DNA of 64,000 bases from Melieria omissa (Eukaryota > Arthropoda > Insecta > Diptera > Ulidiidae): the NCBI GenBank assembly GCA_963971225.1, contig OZ020270.1:73548432-73612431 (forward strand). Direction: 5' to 3'. A program made the translations under genes and the position numbers. This document shows, one piece after another, positions 9,110 to 23,418 of this stretch; the stretch's first letter is position 1, and every line of letters starts with the position of its first letter. The notes under the pieces were generated by a model. The model had not been told where the DNA came from, did not search any database, and worked only from the letters and a program-made list of their open reading frames with translations.

Positions 9110-12100
9110 TTGTTTACATTTTTCATTCCGTTGTGGTTTGAATTCAAACTGTCTTATCTGCGACTGAAGGTTTTATTAAAAATTTTGTGTATTTTCACGA
9201 TTTTCACGACGAAAAAGTGTACCATTTGTGGGAAAAAACGGCGTCGGGGCACTGGACCTTTTTTTCAAGTTCCTCTCGACGACCGTAGAAGAGGCATTTG
9301 GATTGCAAAATGTAATTTTGTGTTCCCGGCTCGTTCGTTTGTTTGCGGGGATCATTTTTTGGCAACTGATTTTATCAGAGGGCCAAAAATGATCAAGTTA
9401 ATGCCACATGCAGCACCGTTGCCGTAAGTATATGAAATTTAAGCCTACCGAAACATTAAATTGGCAGTGGCAGAGCATGTGCACAAAACTTAAATTCAAA
9501 TGAATTTGATTTATTATAACGCGAGCATTTCGGATTACGATGTCCCCCAGGAGGAGCAGTTCGAAGACCTGCTAATTTTACTACATCCACCAAAAGAGTG
9601 CAAGGACTTCTATACCCAGACAGAGTAAGTTTCAATGAGATGTATTTGAAAACTTGATTGTAATTTATACTTGTAGCCCAATAATCCAGGAATATTTTAT
9701 GGAAAAAGAAATTTCGGACTTAAAAAAAGAAGTCAAAAAATTAAAGGAGGAGAACAAGCGCCTACAGCACAGACTGGACGAATGCGAGGCGATTGTGTCA
9801 ACTGTGAGATCCATATTCACAGATGGACAAGTGAGAAAAATGGTGTACCAGGTATTGTTTATTGTATTAACCACAACTTGAACGATGTTAATGCGAATTG
9901 TATATGTTTGTTTATTTCACAGAACGAAATATTAAATGGAGTTGGCCTGATATTTCAAGCACCATATGCCTGCACGCGTCTGGGCCATGTGCATATAATC
10001 ACTTATATACAAAAGGCTTCCCGCTGCCCCATGTCTCCACTCTTCAACGCTGGTATAGAATGGTTGACGTAAGTGAGGGAATTCTGTCAACAGCCATGGA
10101 TTTGATGCGACACATAACAGATTTGTCAAATGAAGACAAAATCTGTGTTCTCGCGTTCGACGAGATGAAAGTCGCAGAAACTTACGAATACGACCAAAGA
10201 GCGGACTGTGTACGGAAACCTGCCAATTATGTCCAGGTGGTGATGGCGAGGGGTCTGAAGAAATCGTGGAAGCAACCCGTTTTCTACGATTTCGACCAGC
10301 AAATGACCAAACCAATTTTGATTTCGGTAATCTCGGCACTACACCACGCAGGTTTTTCTGTGGTGGCAATTGTTTGTGACATGGGACTCACAAAACGAAA
10401 GCTGTGGAAAAGTTTGGAAGTAACAGTAGGTGAGTAATATGTTTGAATTTAATTTAATAAGTTTGAGTTTACATAAGCAATTTTTTTCGTAATTTAGACC
10501 AGCCATACTTCGAACACCCCGTGAATAAAAAGGAAAAAATATTCACTTTTGCCGACGCTCCCCATCTTCTAAAATTAATCAGAAACCACTTCCTGGACAC
10601 CGAAATTATGTGGAAGGGCGAATTGCTGACAACGCGCAGCTTAGCTGATCTGCTCAAACATACGAGCACATCAGACGCGTCAATTACATTCAAACTGACG
10701 ACCGAACATCTAACAGTTAAAGGAGTCGGTATGTTATTTATGTTATGATGTTATGTTCGCTAATGTTAACAACAAAATTCGTTACAATTTTTAGCCCGTC
10801 AAAAAATTAAGTTAACAGCACAAGTATTTTCAAATACCACCGCCGCTGCTATACGACGCTCATTAGGAATGGACATGAAATGATTCAGCTTGTTAATGAT
10901 TGGTTTGATGTCCTCAATTCCTCCATGGGAACATTTGGGTACCCAGGAAAGGTAATTTTTCTTTCCAATAAAGCCGAAAAATAGTTAAATTAAAAAATTT
11001 TTAAATTAAAATTTGTATGTATTTTTACAGGAACCATATGGTGTAAAGCTCAAAAGCCAAGATAAGGTTATTGAGCGGATGAATGCCTTCATGTCTTCTC
11101 CAATTATTCCAAACAAAAAAAGTCTGGAAATATTTCAAAAAGGAATTTTAATGACTAATTCCGCCTTGGTAATGCTCCACCAATATGTTAAGGCGAAGTG
11201 CAATATGGAGTACTTTCTAACAAACGCCTTAACCAGGATGTGTTGGAGCACTTCTTTGGGGCAATTCGAAGCAAGGGTGGTCTGAATGATCATCCTTCCC
11301 CCAAGGAGTTTAAATACCGGCTGAAGAAATATATCTTAGGTATGTTTCATATTAATTTCGTGTAATTTTTTTAATATTAATTTTTTAATTTAATTAATTT
11401 TTTCATTAATTTCTTAATCACTATTTAGCCAGAAATACCGAGCACCTAAGAGGAATAGGCAATGTTTCTAAGGACACAACGGGTTGGCTCGGCACCGTAC
11501 ACAAACATGGCGACCAGGCCGAGATTACCCTTGACAGCTTGAATGAGTCCTCAATTTCCTTCGACAGTCCTGACCCAGAGGAAGAGTCGGGAATCATCGC
11601 TGATTTTAATACGGACTCATTGCATGACATCGGCGTGCTTCATGAAGACGCAAAAAGCCAGGTCCGCGATTCCTAAGCGCAATTAAAGAAATGGAGAGCG
11701 TGTTCTACGCAATAAATCAAATGAAAATTTCATATCGAAAAAATCTTCCGAAGCGATTGCTGGAAAAAAGCGCCCACGTAGGCGTCCCAGAGCATGTGAA
11801 GCGATTTTTCTTCACATGCAGAATTCATTTCCGTGTGCACCATTTAAACAAGCGCTTAAAGACGATGAAGGCCAAACAGAAAATAATGGGGTACAAAAAA
11901 TTCATCAAAATCAATCTGTAAAACTGGGAGAGAAAAAAGGTGAAATTAATCATTCCATTTTTTAAATATTTGTTTACTTATACAGCACACGCAGCGGCCA
12001 CACCTTCACTAGCTAGAGGCTTCAAGACAGCAGTGCACTCTGAAAGTGGTAAGAGAAACAAAAGTTAAAATCATTACATTTTTTAAATTTATATTTACTT

Positions 12101-12159
12101 ATACAGCACATGCGGCTACAGCCCTTCGTTGGAGTCTTGCCTGACTGATGTTAAATAAA
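9110..12159 (+). pseudogene. P-like transposase copy 2 (exon 6 and 7 frameshifts)
   Basis: THAP, linker and zipper exons are open. Exon 2 reads ISDYD rather than ISHYD. Exon 6 has lost 22 bp at 10876 (GGACAT joined to GAAATG), a frameshift within the segment after RRSLGMD. Exon 7 also has the AAACGCC one-base deletion, and Arg is changed to Lys in the YRLRKY motif (CTGAAG near 11322). Matches the copy at 19454 at these diagnostic sites. Confidence 0.87.
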
Positions 12160-12754
12160 CGATTGAGCTCAACCGCTCACGACGCCTCTCTGATCAAGTA
12201 CTGAGGGGTGACCAATAAGGTACACCATAATGGACAGCGAGAAGGTTTAGTGGGTTCAAGTCTCACACTGACGGCTTCGGCCAAGGGCTTTCGATGCTTC
12301 CTCCTCGTAAAACAAAACAAAAAAAAAACACTTTTCCAAAACCTTAAATTAATAAATTTGCCTTAGTCCAAATAAGTATCTGCAGTGCAGCAACGTTTCT
12401 CGATGTCCGCGTTGTAGGAACTATCTTGCACATTTATTGCCACTCGCTGTGCTGCGTCACTCCTGAACTCAGCGTTTTCGTTGGCAAAGCACTGAAAAAA
12501 TAGTTTTTCTCGTATAAAATACTTCAATGTTTCTTTTTACTGCTTACTTTTTACCAGCAGCAGTCAATTTCGTGTTTTTCTCGTTTCCTTTGTTCACTTG
12601 AATCGTAAGAAATGTATCAGCTGATTTTGACAAGCAGCATGCCCAAAAGCACTAACAAAATACATGGGAATCCTAGTGCTACTTCCCCTTATACCCTTAT
12701 AAGGTCGTATCACCTTATTAATACACCTTGTCTATGTGTTTATTTGCTTAGTGG

Positions 12755-12775
12755 CATGATGAAATAAACAAGGTG
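12755..12775 (+). repeat. P-type left terminal repeat, unit 3
   Basis: Same 21 bases; start of the 5134-bp unit. Confidence 0.75.
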
Positions 12776-12967
12776 AAGCGAGTAGATGGCATACCCTTAT
12801 TTTGACAAAAGAGCTTTTGAAAAACTGACGTTTTCAAAATAAATTCTCTCAAAACATGAAAGTCTTCTTCTTTCTTCTTACTACTGTACACTACAATATA
12901 TATATTTCAGGAAAAAATTTCCAGCAACTTTGAAAGGAAACAAAAATATTCGATTTTAAAAACTTAA

Positions 12968-14037
12968 GGGGAGGTTCTTTCAAATTTTTTTGAAAAAATC
13001 GTGTTTTTTTTCACATAAAATGAAAGCTGTATGTCCGTAGAATATGTGTACGAAAGGATTTTTCGATGCGATCGCCTTGTCCGCATACGAGTTTGTTTCT
13101 TCTACAGTGTTTTTCCCAGTTTTTGCCCGGAGCTGCTATCTTTCAACACGTTTTTCTCGAAACCACGTTTTCCATCTGAATTTCAAGGATATCTTTTGAT
13201 CTATTGTTCTAATATCCTTAATCTAAAGCATGTTTGAAAGGTGATCATTTTCTGTATGGCTTATACCTAAAACGAGCATAAGTTACTATTAAATTGTTAT
13301 TTATAATTAAGGTTTAATAACAAAAAAAGTGGCAAAAAAAATTTGTTTTTTTCGAGCGTTCACATTTCAGTCAATTTTTGGTCAAAAATCATTATAGTTA
13401 GGTATAAGCCATAGAAAATTTCATCTACTTTCATTTAAAAAAACCTTTTTCATTTCAGATTACTACAAGAGGCTGTAGGCTTGAAATTCGGAGACTAGAT
13501 TTTTCAGGCAGTGATCGACGAAAGCTGCCATTGTTCAGCCGCCATTTTGAATTTTGTTACAAAAAATATATCATATTATTGTATAGGGTGTGCAGCCGCC
13601 GTGGCTCAGTTGGTTAGAGCGCGGTCCAGCGAGTCGCATGCAGAGCGACGCAAGATCGAATACTGCCTGTAATAACACCTAAAAAAAATAACGGGAAACT
13701 CGTTTTCTCTTTCGGTGGCTGTCCTCTCAGCTGGAAATGGCAAACCTCTGAGAGTAAAAATTGCCTATGAAAAAGCTCCCAACCTGCCGTTCGGAACCGG
13801 CATAAAACTGTAGGTCCCTTCCACCCGCGTACAAAATTCACACGCACAACACGGGTGGTTGCGGGAAGCTAGGCCTTAGTCTCGCGTAAGCGGGCTGTCG
13901 TGCCAATCAATTAATTAATTAATATAATAAAATACCCATTCAACCGTCAAAACCGGATGTTTCTATGTTTTTTCATCATGCCACAAATCATTTCCAAACT
14001 TGGGCCTTTTTTTGGCCAAATTTGAAAGAACCTCCCC
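12968..14037. mobile_element. TTAA-flanked MITE, unit 3
   Basis: TTAA at 12964-12967 and 14038-14041. Core CGACGAAAGCTG as in unit 2. Confidence 0.8.
13598..13934 (+). mobile_element. tRNA-derived SINE, unit 3
   Basis: Nested in the unit 3 MITE; TTAGAGCGC variant as in unit 2. Confidence 0.72.
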
Positions 14038-14221
14038 TTAAGTGTTTATAAGATTATTCGAAAGTTGAACAATTATTCGACTATTCGAAGCACATCGACT
14101 ATTCGAATAGCACTATTCGAATACTATTCGTACAAACAACCACTATTCGAATAATCGATTAATCGATTTTCAAACTATTCGATTACTTTCAAGAGCCCTA
14201 CATGCTGGTTGTCAAAATGGT

Positions 14222-17200
14222 TTGTTTACATTTTTCATTCCGTTGTGGTTTGAATTCAAACTGTCTTATCTGCGACTGAAGGTTTTATTAAAAATTTTGT
14301 GTATTTTCACGATTTTCACGACGAAAAAGTGTACCATTTGTGGGAAAAAACGGCGTCGGGGCACTGGACCTTTTTTTCAAGTTCCTCTCGACGACCGTAG
14401 AAGAGGCATTTGGATTGCAAAATGTAATTTTGTGTTCCCGGCTCGTTCGTTTGTTTGCGGGGATCATTTTTTGGCAACTGATTTTATCAGAGGGCCAAAA
14501 ATGATCAAGTTAGTGCCACATGCAGCACCGGTGCCGTAAGTATATGAAATTTAAGCCTACCGAAACATTAAATTGGCAGTGGCAGAGCATGTGCACAAAA
14601 CTTAAATTCAAATGAATTTGATTTATTATAACGCGAGCATTTCGCATTACGATGTCCCCCAGGAGGAGCAGTTCGAAGACCTGCTAATTTTACTACATCC
14701 ACCAAAAGAGTGCAAGGAGTTCTATACCCAGACAGAGTAAGTTTCAATGAGATGTATTTGAAAACTTGATTGTAATTTATACTTGTAGCCCAATAATCCA
14801 GGAATATTTTATGGAAAAAGAAATTTCGGACTTAAAAAAAGAAGTCAAAAAATTAAAGGAGGAGAACAAGCGCCTACAGCACAGACTGGACGAATGCGAG
14901 GCGATTGTGTCAACTGTGAGATCCATATTCACAGATGGACAAGTGAGAAAAATGGTGTACCAGGTATTGTTTATTGTATTAACCACAACTTGAACGATGT
15001 TAATGCGAATTGTATATGTTTGTTTATTTCACAGAACGAAATATTAAATGGAGTTGGCCTGATATTTCAAGCACCATATGCCTGCACGCGTCTGGGCCAT
15101 GTGCATATAATCACTTATATACAAAAGGCTTCCCGCTGCCCCATGTCTCCACTCTTCAACGCTGGTATAGAATGGTTGACGTAAGTGAGGGAATTCTGTC
15201 AACAGCCATGGATTTGATGCGACACATAACAGATTTGTCAAATGAAGACAAAATCTGTGTTCTCGCGTTCGACGAGATGAAAGTCGCAGAAACTTACGAA
15301 TACGACCAAAGAGCGTACTGTGTACGGAAACCTGCCAATTATGTCCAGGTGGTGATGGCGAGGGGTCTGAAGAAATCGTGGAAGCAACCCGTTTTCTACG
15401 ATTTCGACCAGCAAATGACCAAACCAATTTTGATTTCGGTAATCTCGGCACTACACCACGCAGGTTTTTCTGTGGTGGCAATTGTTTGTGACATGGGACT
15501 CACAAAACGAAAGCTGTGGAAAAGTTTGGAAGTAACAGTAGGTGAGTAATATGTTTGAATTTAATTTAATCAGTTTGAGTTTACATAAGCAATTTTTTTC
15601 GTAATTTAGACCAGCCATACTTCGAACACCCCGTGAATAAAAAGGAAAAAATATTCACTTTTGCCGACGCTCCCCATCTTCTAAAATTAATCAGAAACCA
15701 CTTCCTGGACACCGAAATTATGTGGAAGGGCGAACTGCTGACAACGCGCAGCTTAGCTGATCTGCTCAAACATACGAGCACATCAGACGCGTCAATTACA
15801 TTCAAACTGACGACCGAACATCTAACAGTTAAAGGAGTCGGTATGTTATTTATGTTATGATGTTATGTTCGCTAATGTTAACAACAAAATTCGTTACAAT
15901 TTTTAGCCCGTCAAAAAGTTAAGTTAACAGCACAAGTATTTTCAAATACCACCGCCGCTGCTATACGACGCTCATTAGGAATGGACATATACAAGCCAAC
16001 ACAAACAGCTGAAATGATTCAGCTTGTTAATGATTGGTTTGATGTCCTCAATTCCTCCATGGGAACATTTGGGTACCCAGGAAAGGTAATTTTTCTTTCC
16101 AATAAAGCCGAAAAATAGTTAAATTAAAAAATTTTTAAATTAAAATTTGTATGTATTTTTACAGGAACCATATGGTGTAAAGCTCAAAAGCCAAGATAAG
16201 GTTATTGAGCGGATGAATGCCTTCATGTCTTCTCCAATTATTCCAAACAAAAAAAGTCTGGAAATATTTCAAAAAGGAATTTTAATGACTAATTCCGCCT
16301 TGGTAATGCTCCACCAATATGTTAAGGCGAAGTGCAATATGGAGTACTTTCTAACAAACGCCTTAACCAGGATGTGTTGGAGCACTTCTTTGGGGCAATT
16401 CGAAGCAAGGGTGGTCTGAATGATCATCCTTCCCCCAAGGAGTTTAAATACCGGCTGAGGAAATATATCTTAGGTATGTTTCATATTAATTTCGTGTAAT
16501 TTTTTTAATATTAATTTTTTAATTTAATTAATTTTTTCATTAATTTCTTAATCACTATTTAGCCAGAAATACCGAGCACCTAAGAGGAATAGGCAATGTT
16601 TCTAAGGACACAACGGGTTGGCTCGGCACCGTACACAAACATGGCGACCAGGCCGAGATTACCCTTGACAGCTTGAATGAGTCCTCAATTTCCTTCGACA
16701 GTCCTGACCCAGAGGAAGAGTCGGGAATCATCGCTGATTTTAATACGGACTCATTGCATGACATCGGCGTGCTTCATGAAGACGCAAAAAGCCAGGTCCG
16801 CGATTCCTAAGCGCAATTAAAGAAATGGAGAGCGTGTTCTACGCAATAAATCAAATGAAAATTTCATATCGAAAAAATCTTCCGAAGCGATTGCTGGAAA
16901 AAAGCGCCCACGTAGGCGTCCCAGAGCATGTGAAGCGATTTTTCTTCACATGCAGAATTCATTTCCGTGTGCACCATTTAAACAAGCGCTTAAAGACGAT
17001 GAAGGCCAAACAGAAAATAATGGGGTACAAAAAATTCATCAAAATCAATCTGTAAAACTGGGAGAGAAAAAAGGTGAAATTAATCATTCCATTTTTTAAA
17101 TATTTGTTTACTTATACAGCACACGCAGCGGCCACACCTTCACTAGCTAGAGGCTTCAAGACAGCAGTGCACTCTGAAAGTGGTAAGAGAAACAAAAGTT

Positions 17201-17293
17201 AAAATCATTACATTTTTTAAATTTATATTTACTTATACAGCACATGCGGCTACAGCCCTTCGTTGGAGTCTTGCCTGACTGATGTTAAATAAA
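14222..17293 (+). pseudogene. P-like transposase copy 3 (exon 7 frameshift)
   Basis: Same variant set as the copy at 3878: PVP ending of exon 1, RAYCVRK in exon 4, intact exon 6, one-base exon 7 deletion before LEHFF (open frame 16147-16419). It lies 10344 bp from copy 1, the same distance that separates copies 2 and 4, so copies 1-2 and 3-4 appear to be one duplicated two-unit block. Confidence 0.87.
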
Positions 17294-17888
17294 CGATTGA
17301 GCTCAACCGCTCACGACGCCTCTCTGATCAAGTACTGAGCGGTGACCAATAAGGTACACCATAATGGACAGCGAGAAGGTTTAGTGGGTTCAAGTCTCAC
17401 ACTGACGGCTTCGGCCAAGGGCTTTCGATGCTTCCTCCTCGTAAAACAAAACAAAAAAAAAACACTTTTCCAAAACCTTAAATTAATAAATTTGCCTTAG
17501 TCCAAATAAGTATCTGCAGTGCAGCAACGTTTCTCGATGTCCGCGTTGTAGGAACTATCTTGCACATTTATTGCCACTCGCTGTGCTGCGTCACTCCTGA
17601 ACTCAGCGTTTTCGTTGGCAAAGCACTGAAAAAATAGTTTTTCTCGTATAAAATACTTCAATGTTTCTTTTTACTGCTTACTTTTTACCAGCAGCAGTCA
17701 ATTTCGTGTTTTTCTCGTTTCCTTTGTTCACTTGAATCGTAAGAAATGTATCAACTGATTTTGACAAGCAGCATGCCCAAAAGCACTAACAAAATACATG
17801 GGAATCCTAGTGCTACTTCCCCTTATACCCTTATAAGGTCGTATCACCTTATTAATACACCTTGTCTATGTGTTTATTTGCTTAGTGG

Positions 17889-17909
17889 CATGATGAAATA
17901 AACAAGGTG
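17889..17909 (+). repeat. P-type left terminal repeat, unit 4
   Basis: Same 21 bases; start of the 5220-bp unit. Confidence 0.75.
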
Positions 17910-18198
17910 AAGCGAGTAGATGGCATACCCTTATTTTGACAAAAGAGCTTTTGAAAAACTGACGTTTTCAAAATAAATTCTCTCAAAACATGAAAGTCTT
18001 CTTCTTTCTTCGCTTTTCACGACTGCTTGTCACCATCTGACTGTTTATTTGAATCTTACATCTACTACCACTTGAGGCTACAATGCTATTACATTACATT
18101 TAGATCTATTACTACTGTACACTACAATATATATATTTTAGGAAAAAATTTCCAGCAACTTTGAAAGGAAACAAAAATATTCGATTTTAAAAACTTAA

Positions 18199-19269
18199 GG
18201 GGAGGTTCTTTCAAATTTTTTTGAAAAAATCGTGGTTTTTTTTCACATAAAATGAAAGCTGTATGTCCGTAGAATATGTGTACGAAAGGATTTTTCGATA
18301 CGATCGCCTTGTCCGCATACGAGTTTGTTTCTTCTACAGTGTTTTTCCCAGTTTTTGCCCGGAGCTGCTATCTTTCAACACGTTTTTCTCGAAACCACGT
18401 TTTCCATCTGAATTTCAAGGATATCTTTTGATCTATTGTTCTAATTTCCTTAATCTAAAGCATGTTTGAAAGGTGATCATTTTCTGTATGGCTTATACCT
18501 AAAACGAGCATAAGTTACTATTAAATTGTTATTTATAATTAAGGTTTAATAACAAAAAAAGTGGCAAAAAAAATTTGTTTTTTTCGAGCGTTCACATTTC
18601 AGTCAATTTTTGGTCAAAAATCATTATAGTTAGGTATAAGCCATAGAAAATTTCATCTACTTTCATTTAAAAAAACCTTTTTCATTTCAGATTACTACAA
18701 GAGGCTGTAGGCTTGAAATTCGGAGACTAGATTTTTCAGGCAGTGATCGACGAAAGCCGCCATTGTTCAGCCGCCATTTTGAATTTTGTTACAAAAAATA
18801 TATCATATTATTGTATAGGGTGTGCAGCTGCCGTGGCTCAGTTGGTTAGTGCGCGGTCCAGCGAGTCGCATGCAGAGCGACGCAAGATCGAATACTGCCT
18901 GTAATAACACCTAAAAAAAATAACGGGAAACTCGTTTTCTCTTTCGGTGGCTGTCCTCTCAGCTGGAAATGGCAAACCTCTGAGAGTAAAAATTGCCTAT
19001 GAAAAAGCTCCCAACCTGCCGTTCGGAACCGGCATAAAACTGTAGGTCCCTTCCACCCGCGTACAAAATTCACACGCACAACACGGGTGGTTGCGGGAAG
19101 CTAGGCCTTAGTCTCGCGTAAGCGGGCTGTCGTGCCAATCAATTAATTAATTAATATAATAAAATACCCATTCAACCGTCAAAACCGGATGTTTCTATGT
19201 TTTTTCATCATGCCACAAATCATTTCCAAACTTGGGCCTTTTTTTGGCCAAATTTGAAAGAACCTCCCC
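18199..19269. mobile_element. TTAA-flanked MITE, unit 4
   Basis: TTAA at 18195-18198 and 19270-19273. Core CGACGAAAGCCG at 18748-18759. Confidence 0.8.
18830..19166 (+). mobile_element. tRNA-derived SINE, unit 4
   Basis: Nested in the unit 4 MITE; TTAGTGCGC variant. Confidence 0.72.
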
Positions 19270-19433
19270 TTAAGTGTTTATAAGATTATTCGAAAGTTGA
19301 ACAATTATTCGACTATTCGAAGCACATCGACTATTCGAATAGCACTATTCGAATACTATTCGTACAAACAACCACTATTCGAATAATCGATTAATCGATT
19401 TTCAAACTATTCGATTACTTTCAAGAGCCCTAC

Positions 19434-22400
19434 ATGCTGGTTGTCAAAATGGTTTGTTTACATTTTTCATTCCGTTGTGGTTTGAATTCAAACTGTCTTA
19501 TCTGCAAACGATTGCGACTGAAGGTTTTATTAAAAATTTTGTGTATTTTCACGATTTTCACGACGAAAAAGTGTACCATTTGTGGGAAAAAACGGCGTCG
19601 GGGCACTGGACCTTTTTTTCAAGTTCCTCTCGACGACCGTAGAAGAGGCATTTGGATTGCAAAATGTAATTTTGTGTTCCCGGCTCGTTCGTTTGTTTGC
19701 GGGGATCATTTTTTGGCAACTGATTTTATCAGAGGGCCAAAAATGATCAAGTTAATGCCACATGCAGCACCGTTGCCGTAAGTATATGAAATTTAAGCCT
19801 ACCGAAACATTAAATTGGCAGTGGCAGAGCATGTGCACAAAACTTAAATTCAAATGAATTTGATTTATTATAACGCGAGCATTTCGGATTACGATGTCCC
19901 CCAGGAGGAGCAGTTCGAAGACCTGCTAATTTTACTACATCCACCAAAAGAGTGCAAGGACTTCTATACCCAGACAGAGTAAGTTTCAATGAGATGTATT
20001 TGAAAACTTGATTGTAATTTATACTTGTAGCCCAATAATCCAGGAATATTTTATGGAAAAAGAAATTTCGGACTTAAAAAAAGAAGTCAAAAAATTAAAG
20101 GAGGAGAACAAGCGCCTACAGCACAGACTGGACGAATGCGAGGCGATTGTGTCAACTGTGAGATCCATATTCACAGATGGACAAGTGAGAAAAATGGTGT
20201 ACCAGGTATTGTTTATTGTATTAACCACAACTTGAACGATGTTAATGCGAATTGTATATGTTTGTTTATTTCACAGAACGAAATATTAAATGGAGTTGGC
20301 CTGATATTTCAAGCACCATATGCCTGCACGCGTCTGGGCCATGTGCATATAATCACTTATATACAAAAGGCTTCCCGCTGCCCCATGTCTCCACTCTTCA
20401 ACGCTGGTATAGAATGGTTGACGTAAGTGAGGGAATTCTGTCAACAGCCATGGATTTGATGCGACACATAACAGATTTGTCAAATGAAGACAAAATCTGT
20501 GTTCTCGCGTTCGACGAGATGAAAGTCGCAGAAACTTACGAATACGACCAAAGAGCGGACTGTGTACGGAAACCTGCCAATTATGTCCAGGTGGTGATGG
20601 CGAGGGGTCTGAAGAAATCGTGGAAGCAACCCGTTTTCTACGATTTCGACCAGCAAATGACCAAACCAATTTTGATTTCGGTAATCTCGGCACTACACCA
20701 CGCAGGTTTTTCTGTGGTGGCAATTGTTTGTGACATGGGACTCACAAAACGAAAGCTGTGGAAAAGTTTGGAAGTAACAGTAGGTGAGTAATATGTTTGA
20801 ATTTAATTTAATAAGTTTGAGTTTACATAAGCAATTTTTTTCGTAATTTAGACCAGCCATACTTCGAACACCCCGTGAATAAAAAGGAAAAAATATTCAC
20901 TTTTGCCGACGCTCCCCATCTTCTAAAATTAATCAGAAACCACTTCCTGGACACCGAAATTATGTGGAAGGGCGAATTGCTGACAACGCGCAGCTTAGCT
21001 GATCTGCTCAAACATACGAGCACATCAGACGCGTCAATTACATTCAAACTGACGACCGAACATCTAACAGTTAAAGGAGTCGGTATGTTATTTATGTTAT
21101 GATGTTATGTTCGCTAATGTTAACAACAAAATTCGTTACAATTTTTAGCCCGTCAAAAAATTAAGTTAACAGCACAAGTATTTTCAAATACCACCGCCGC
21201 TGCTATACGACGCTCATTAGGAATGGACATGAAATGATTCAGCTTGTTAATGATTGGTTTGATGTCCTCAATTCCTCCATGGGAACATTTGGGTACCCAG
21301 GAAAGGTAATTTTTCTTTCCAATAAAGCCGAAAAATAGTTAAATTAAAAAATTTTTAAATTAAAATTTGTATGTATTTTTACAGGAACCATATGGTGTAA
21401 AGCTCAAAAGCCAAGATAAGGTTATTGAGCGGATGAATGCCTTCATGTCTTCTCCAATTATTCCAAACAAAAAAAGTCTGGAAATATTTCAAAAAGGAAT
21501 TTTAATGACTAATTCCGCCTTGGTAATGCTCCACCAATATGTTAAGGCGAAGTGCAATATGGAGTACTTTCTAACAAACGCCTTAACCAGGATGTGTTGG
21601 AGCACTTCTTTGGGGCAATTCGAAGCAAGGGTGGTCTGAATGATCATCCTTCCCCCAAGGAGTTTAAATACCGGCTGAAGAAATATATCTTAGGTATGTT
21701 TCATATTAATTTCGTGTAATTTTTTTAATATTAATTTTTTAATTTAATTAATTTTTTCATTAATTTCTTAATCACTATTTAGCCAGAAATACCGAGCACC
21801 TAAGAGGAATAGGCAATGTTTCTAAGGACACAACGGGTTGGCTCGGCACCGTACACAAACATGGCGACCAGGCCGAGATTACCCTTGACAGCTTGAATGA
21901 GTCCTCAATTTCCTTCGACAGTCCTGACCCAGAGGAAGAGTCGGGAATCATCGCTGATTTTAATACGGACTCATTGCATGACATCGGCGTGCTTCATGAA
22001 GACGCAAAAAGCCAGGTCCGCGATTCCTAAGCGCAATTAAAGAAATGGAGAGCGTGTTCTACGCAATAAATCAAATGAAAATTTCATATCGAAAAAATCT
22101 TCCGAAGCGATTGCTGGAAAAAAGCGCCCACGTAGGCGTCCCAGAGCATGTGAAGCGATTTTTCTTCACATGCAGAATTCATTTCCGTGTGCACCATTTA
22201 AACAAGCGCTTAAAGACGATGAAGGCCAAACAGAAAATAATGGGGTACAAAAAATTCATCAAAATCAATCTGTAAAACTGGGAGAGAAAAAAGGTGAAAT
22301 TAATCATTCCATTTTTTAAATATTTGTTTACTTATACAGCACACGCAGCGGCCACACCTTCACTAGCTAGAGGCTTCAAGACAGCAGTGCACTCTGAAAG

Positions 22401-22513
22401 TGGTAAGAGAAACAAAAGTTAAAATCATTACATTTTTTAAATTTATATTTACTTATACAGCACATGCGGCTACAGCCCTTCGTTGGAGTCTTGCCTGACT
22501 GATGTTAAATAAA
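19434..22513 (+). pseudogene. P-like transposase copy 4 (exon 6 and 7 frameshifts)
   Basis: Resembles copy 2 through the coding region (ISDYD, 22-bp exon 6 deletion at about 21230, exon 7 one-base deletion, CTGAAG codon). It differs upstream: 10 extra bases (AAACGATTGC) lie between the first ATG and the THAP domain, so a different ATG (19434) is in frame with THAP. That suggests conversion or exchange inside the unit. Confidence 0.87.
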
Positions 22514-23108
22514 CGATTGAGCTCAACCGCTCACGACGCCTCTCTGATCAAGTACTGAGGGGTGACCAATAAGGTACACCATAATGGACAGCGAGAAGGT
22601 TTAGTGGGTTCAAGTCTCACACTGACGGCTTCGGCCAAGGGCTTTCGATGCTTCCTCCTCGTAAAACAAAACAAAAAAAAAACACTTTTCCAAAACCTTA
22701 AATTAATAAATTTGCCTTAGTCCAAATAAGTATCTGCAGTGCAGCAACGTTTCTCGATGTCCGCGTTGTAGGAACTATCTTGCACATTTATTGCCACTCG
22801 CTGTGCTGCGTCACTCCTGAACTCAGCGTTTTCGTTGGCAAAGCACTGAAAAAATAGTTTTTCTCGTATAAAATACTTCAATGTTTCTTTTTACTGCTTA
22901 CTTTTTACCAGCAGCAGTCAATTTCGTGTTTTTCTCGTTTCCTTTGTTCACTTGAATCGTAAGAAATGTATCAGCTGATTTTGACAAGCAGCATGCCCAA
23001 AAGCACTAACAAAATACATGGGAATCCTAGTGCTACTTCCCCTTATACCCTTATAAGGTCGTATCACCTTATTAATACACCTTGTCTATGTGTTTATTTG
23101 CTTAGTGG

Positions 23109-23129
23109 CATGATGAAATAAACAAGGTG
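23109..23129 (+). repeat. P-type left terminal repeat, unit 5
   Basis: Same 21 bases; start of the 5236-bp unit. Confidence 0.75.
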
Positions 23130-23418
23130 AAGCGAGTAGATGGCATACCCTTATTTTGACAAAAGAGCTTTTGAAAAACTGACGTTTTCAAAATAAATTC
23201 TCTCAAAACATGAAAGTCTTCTTCTTTCTTCGCTTTTCACGACTGCTTGTCACCATCTGACTGTTTATTTGAATCTTACATCTACTACCACTTGAGGCTA
23301 CAATGCTATTACATTACATTTAGATCTATTACTACTGTACACTACAATATATATATTTTAGGAAAAAATTTCCAGCAACTTTGAAAGGAAACAAAAATAT
23401 TCGATTTTAAAAACTTAA

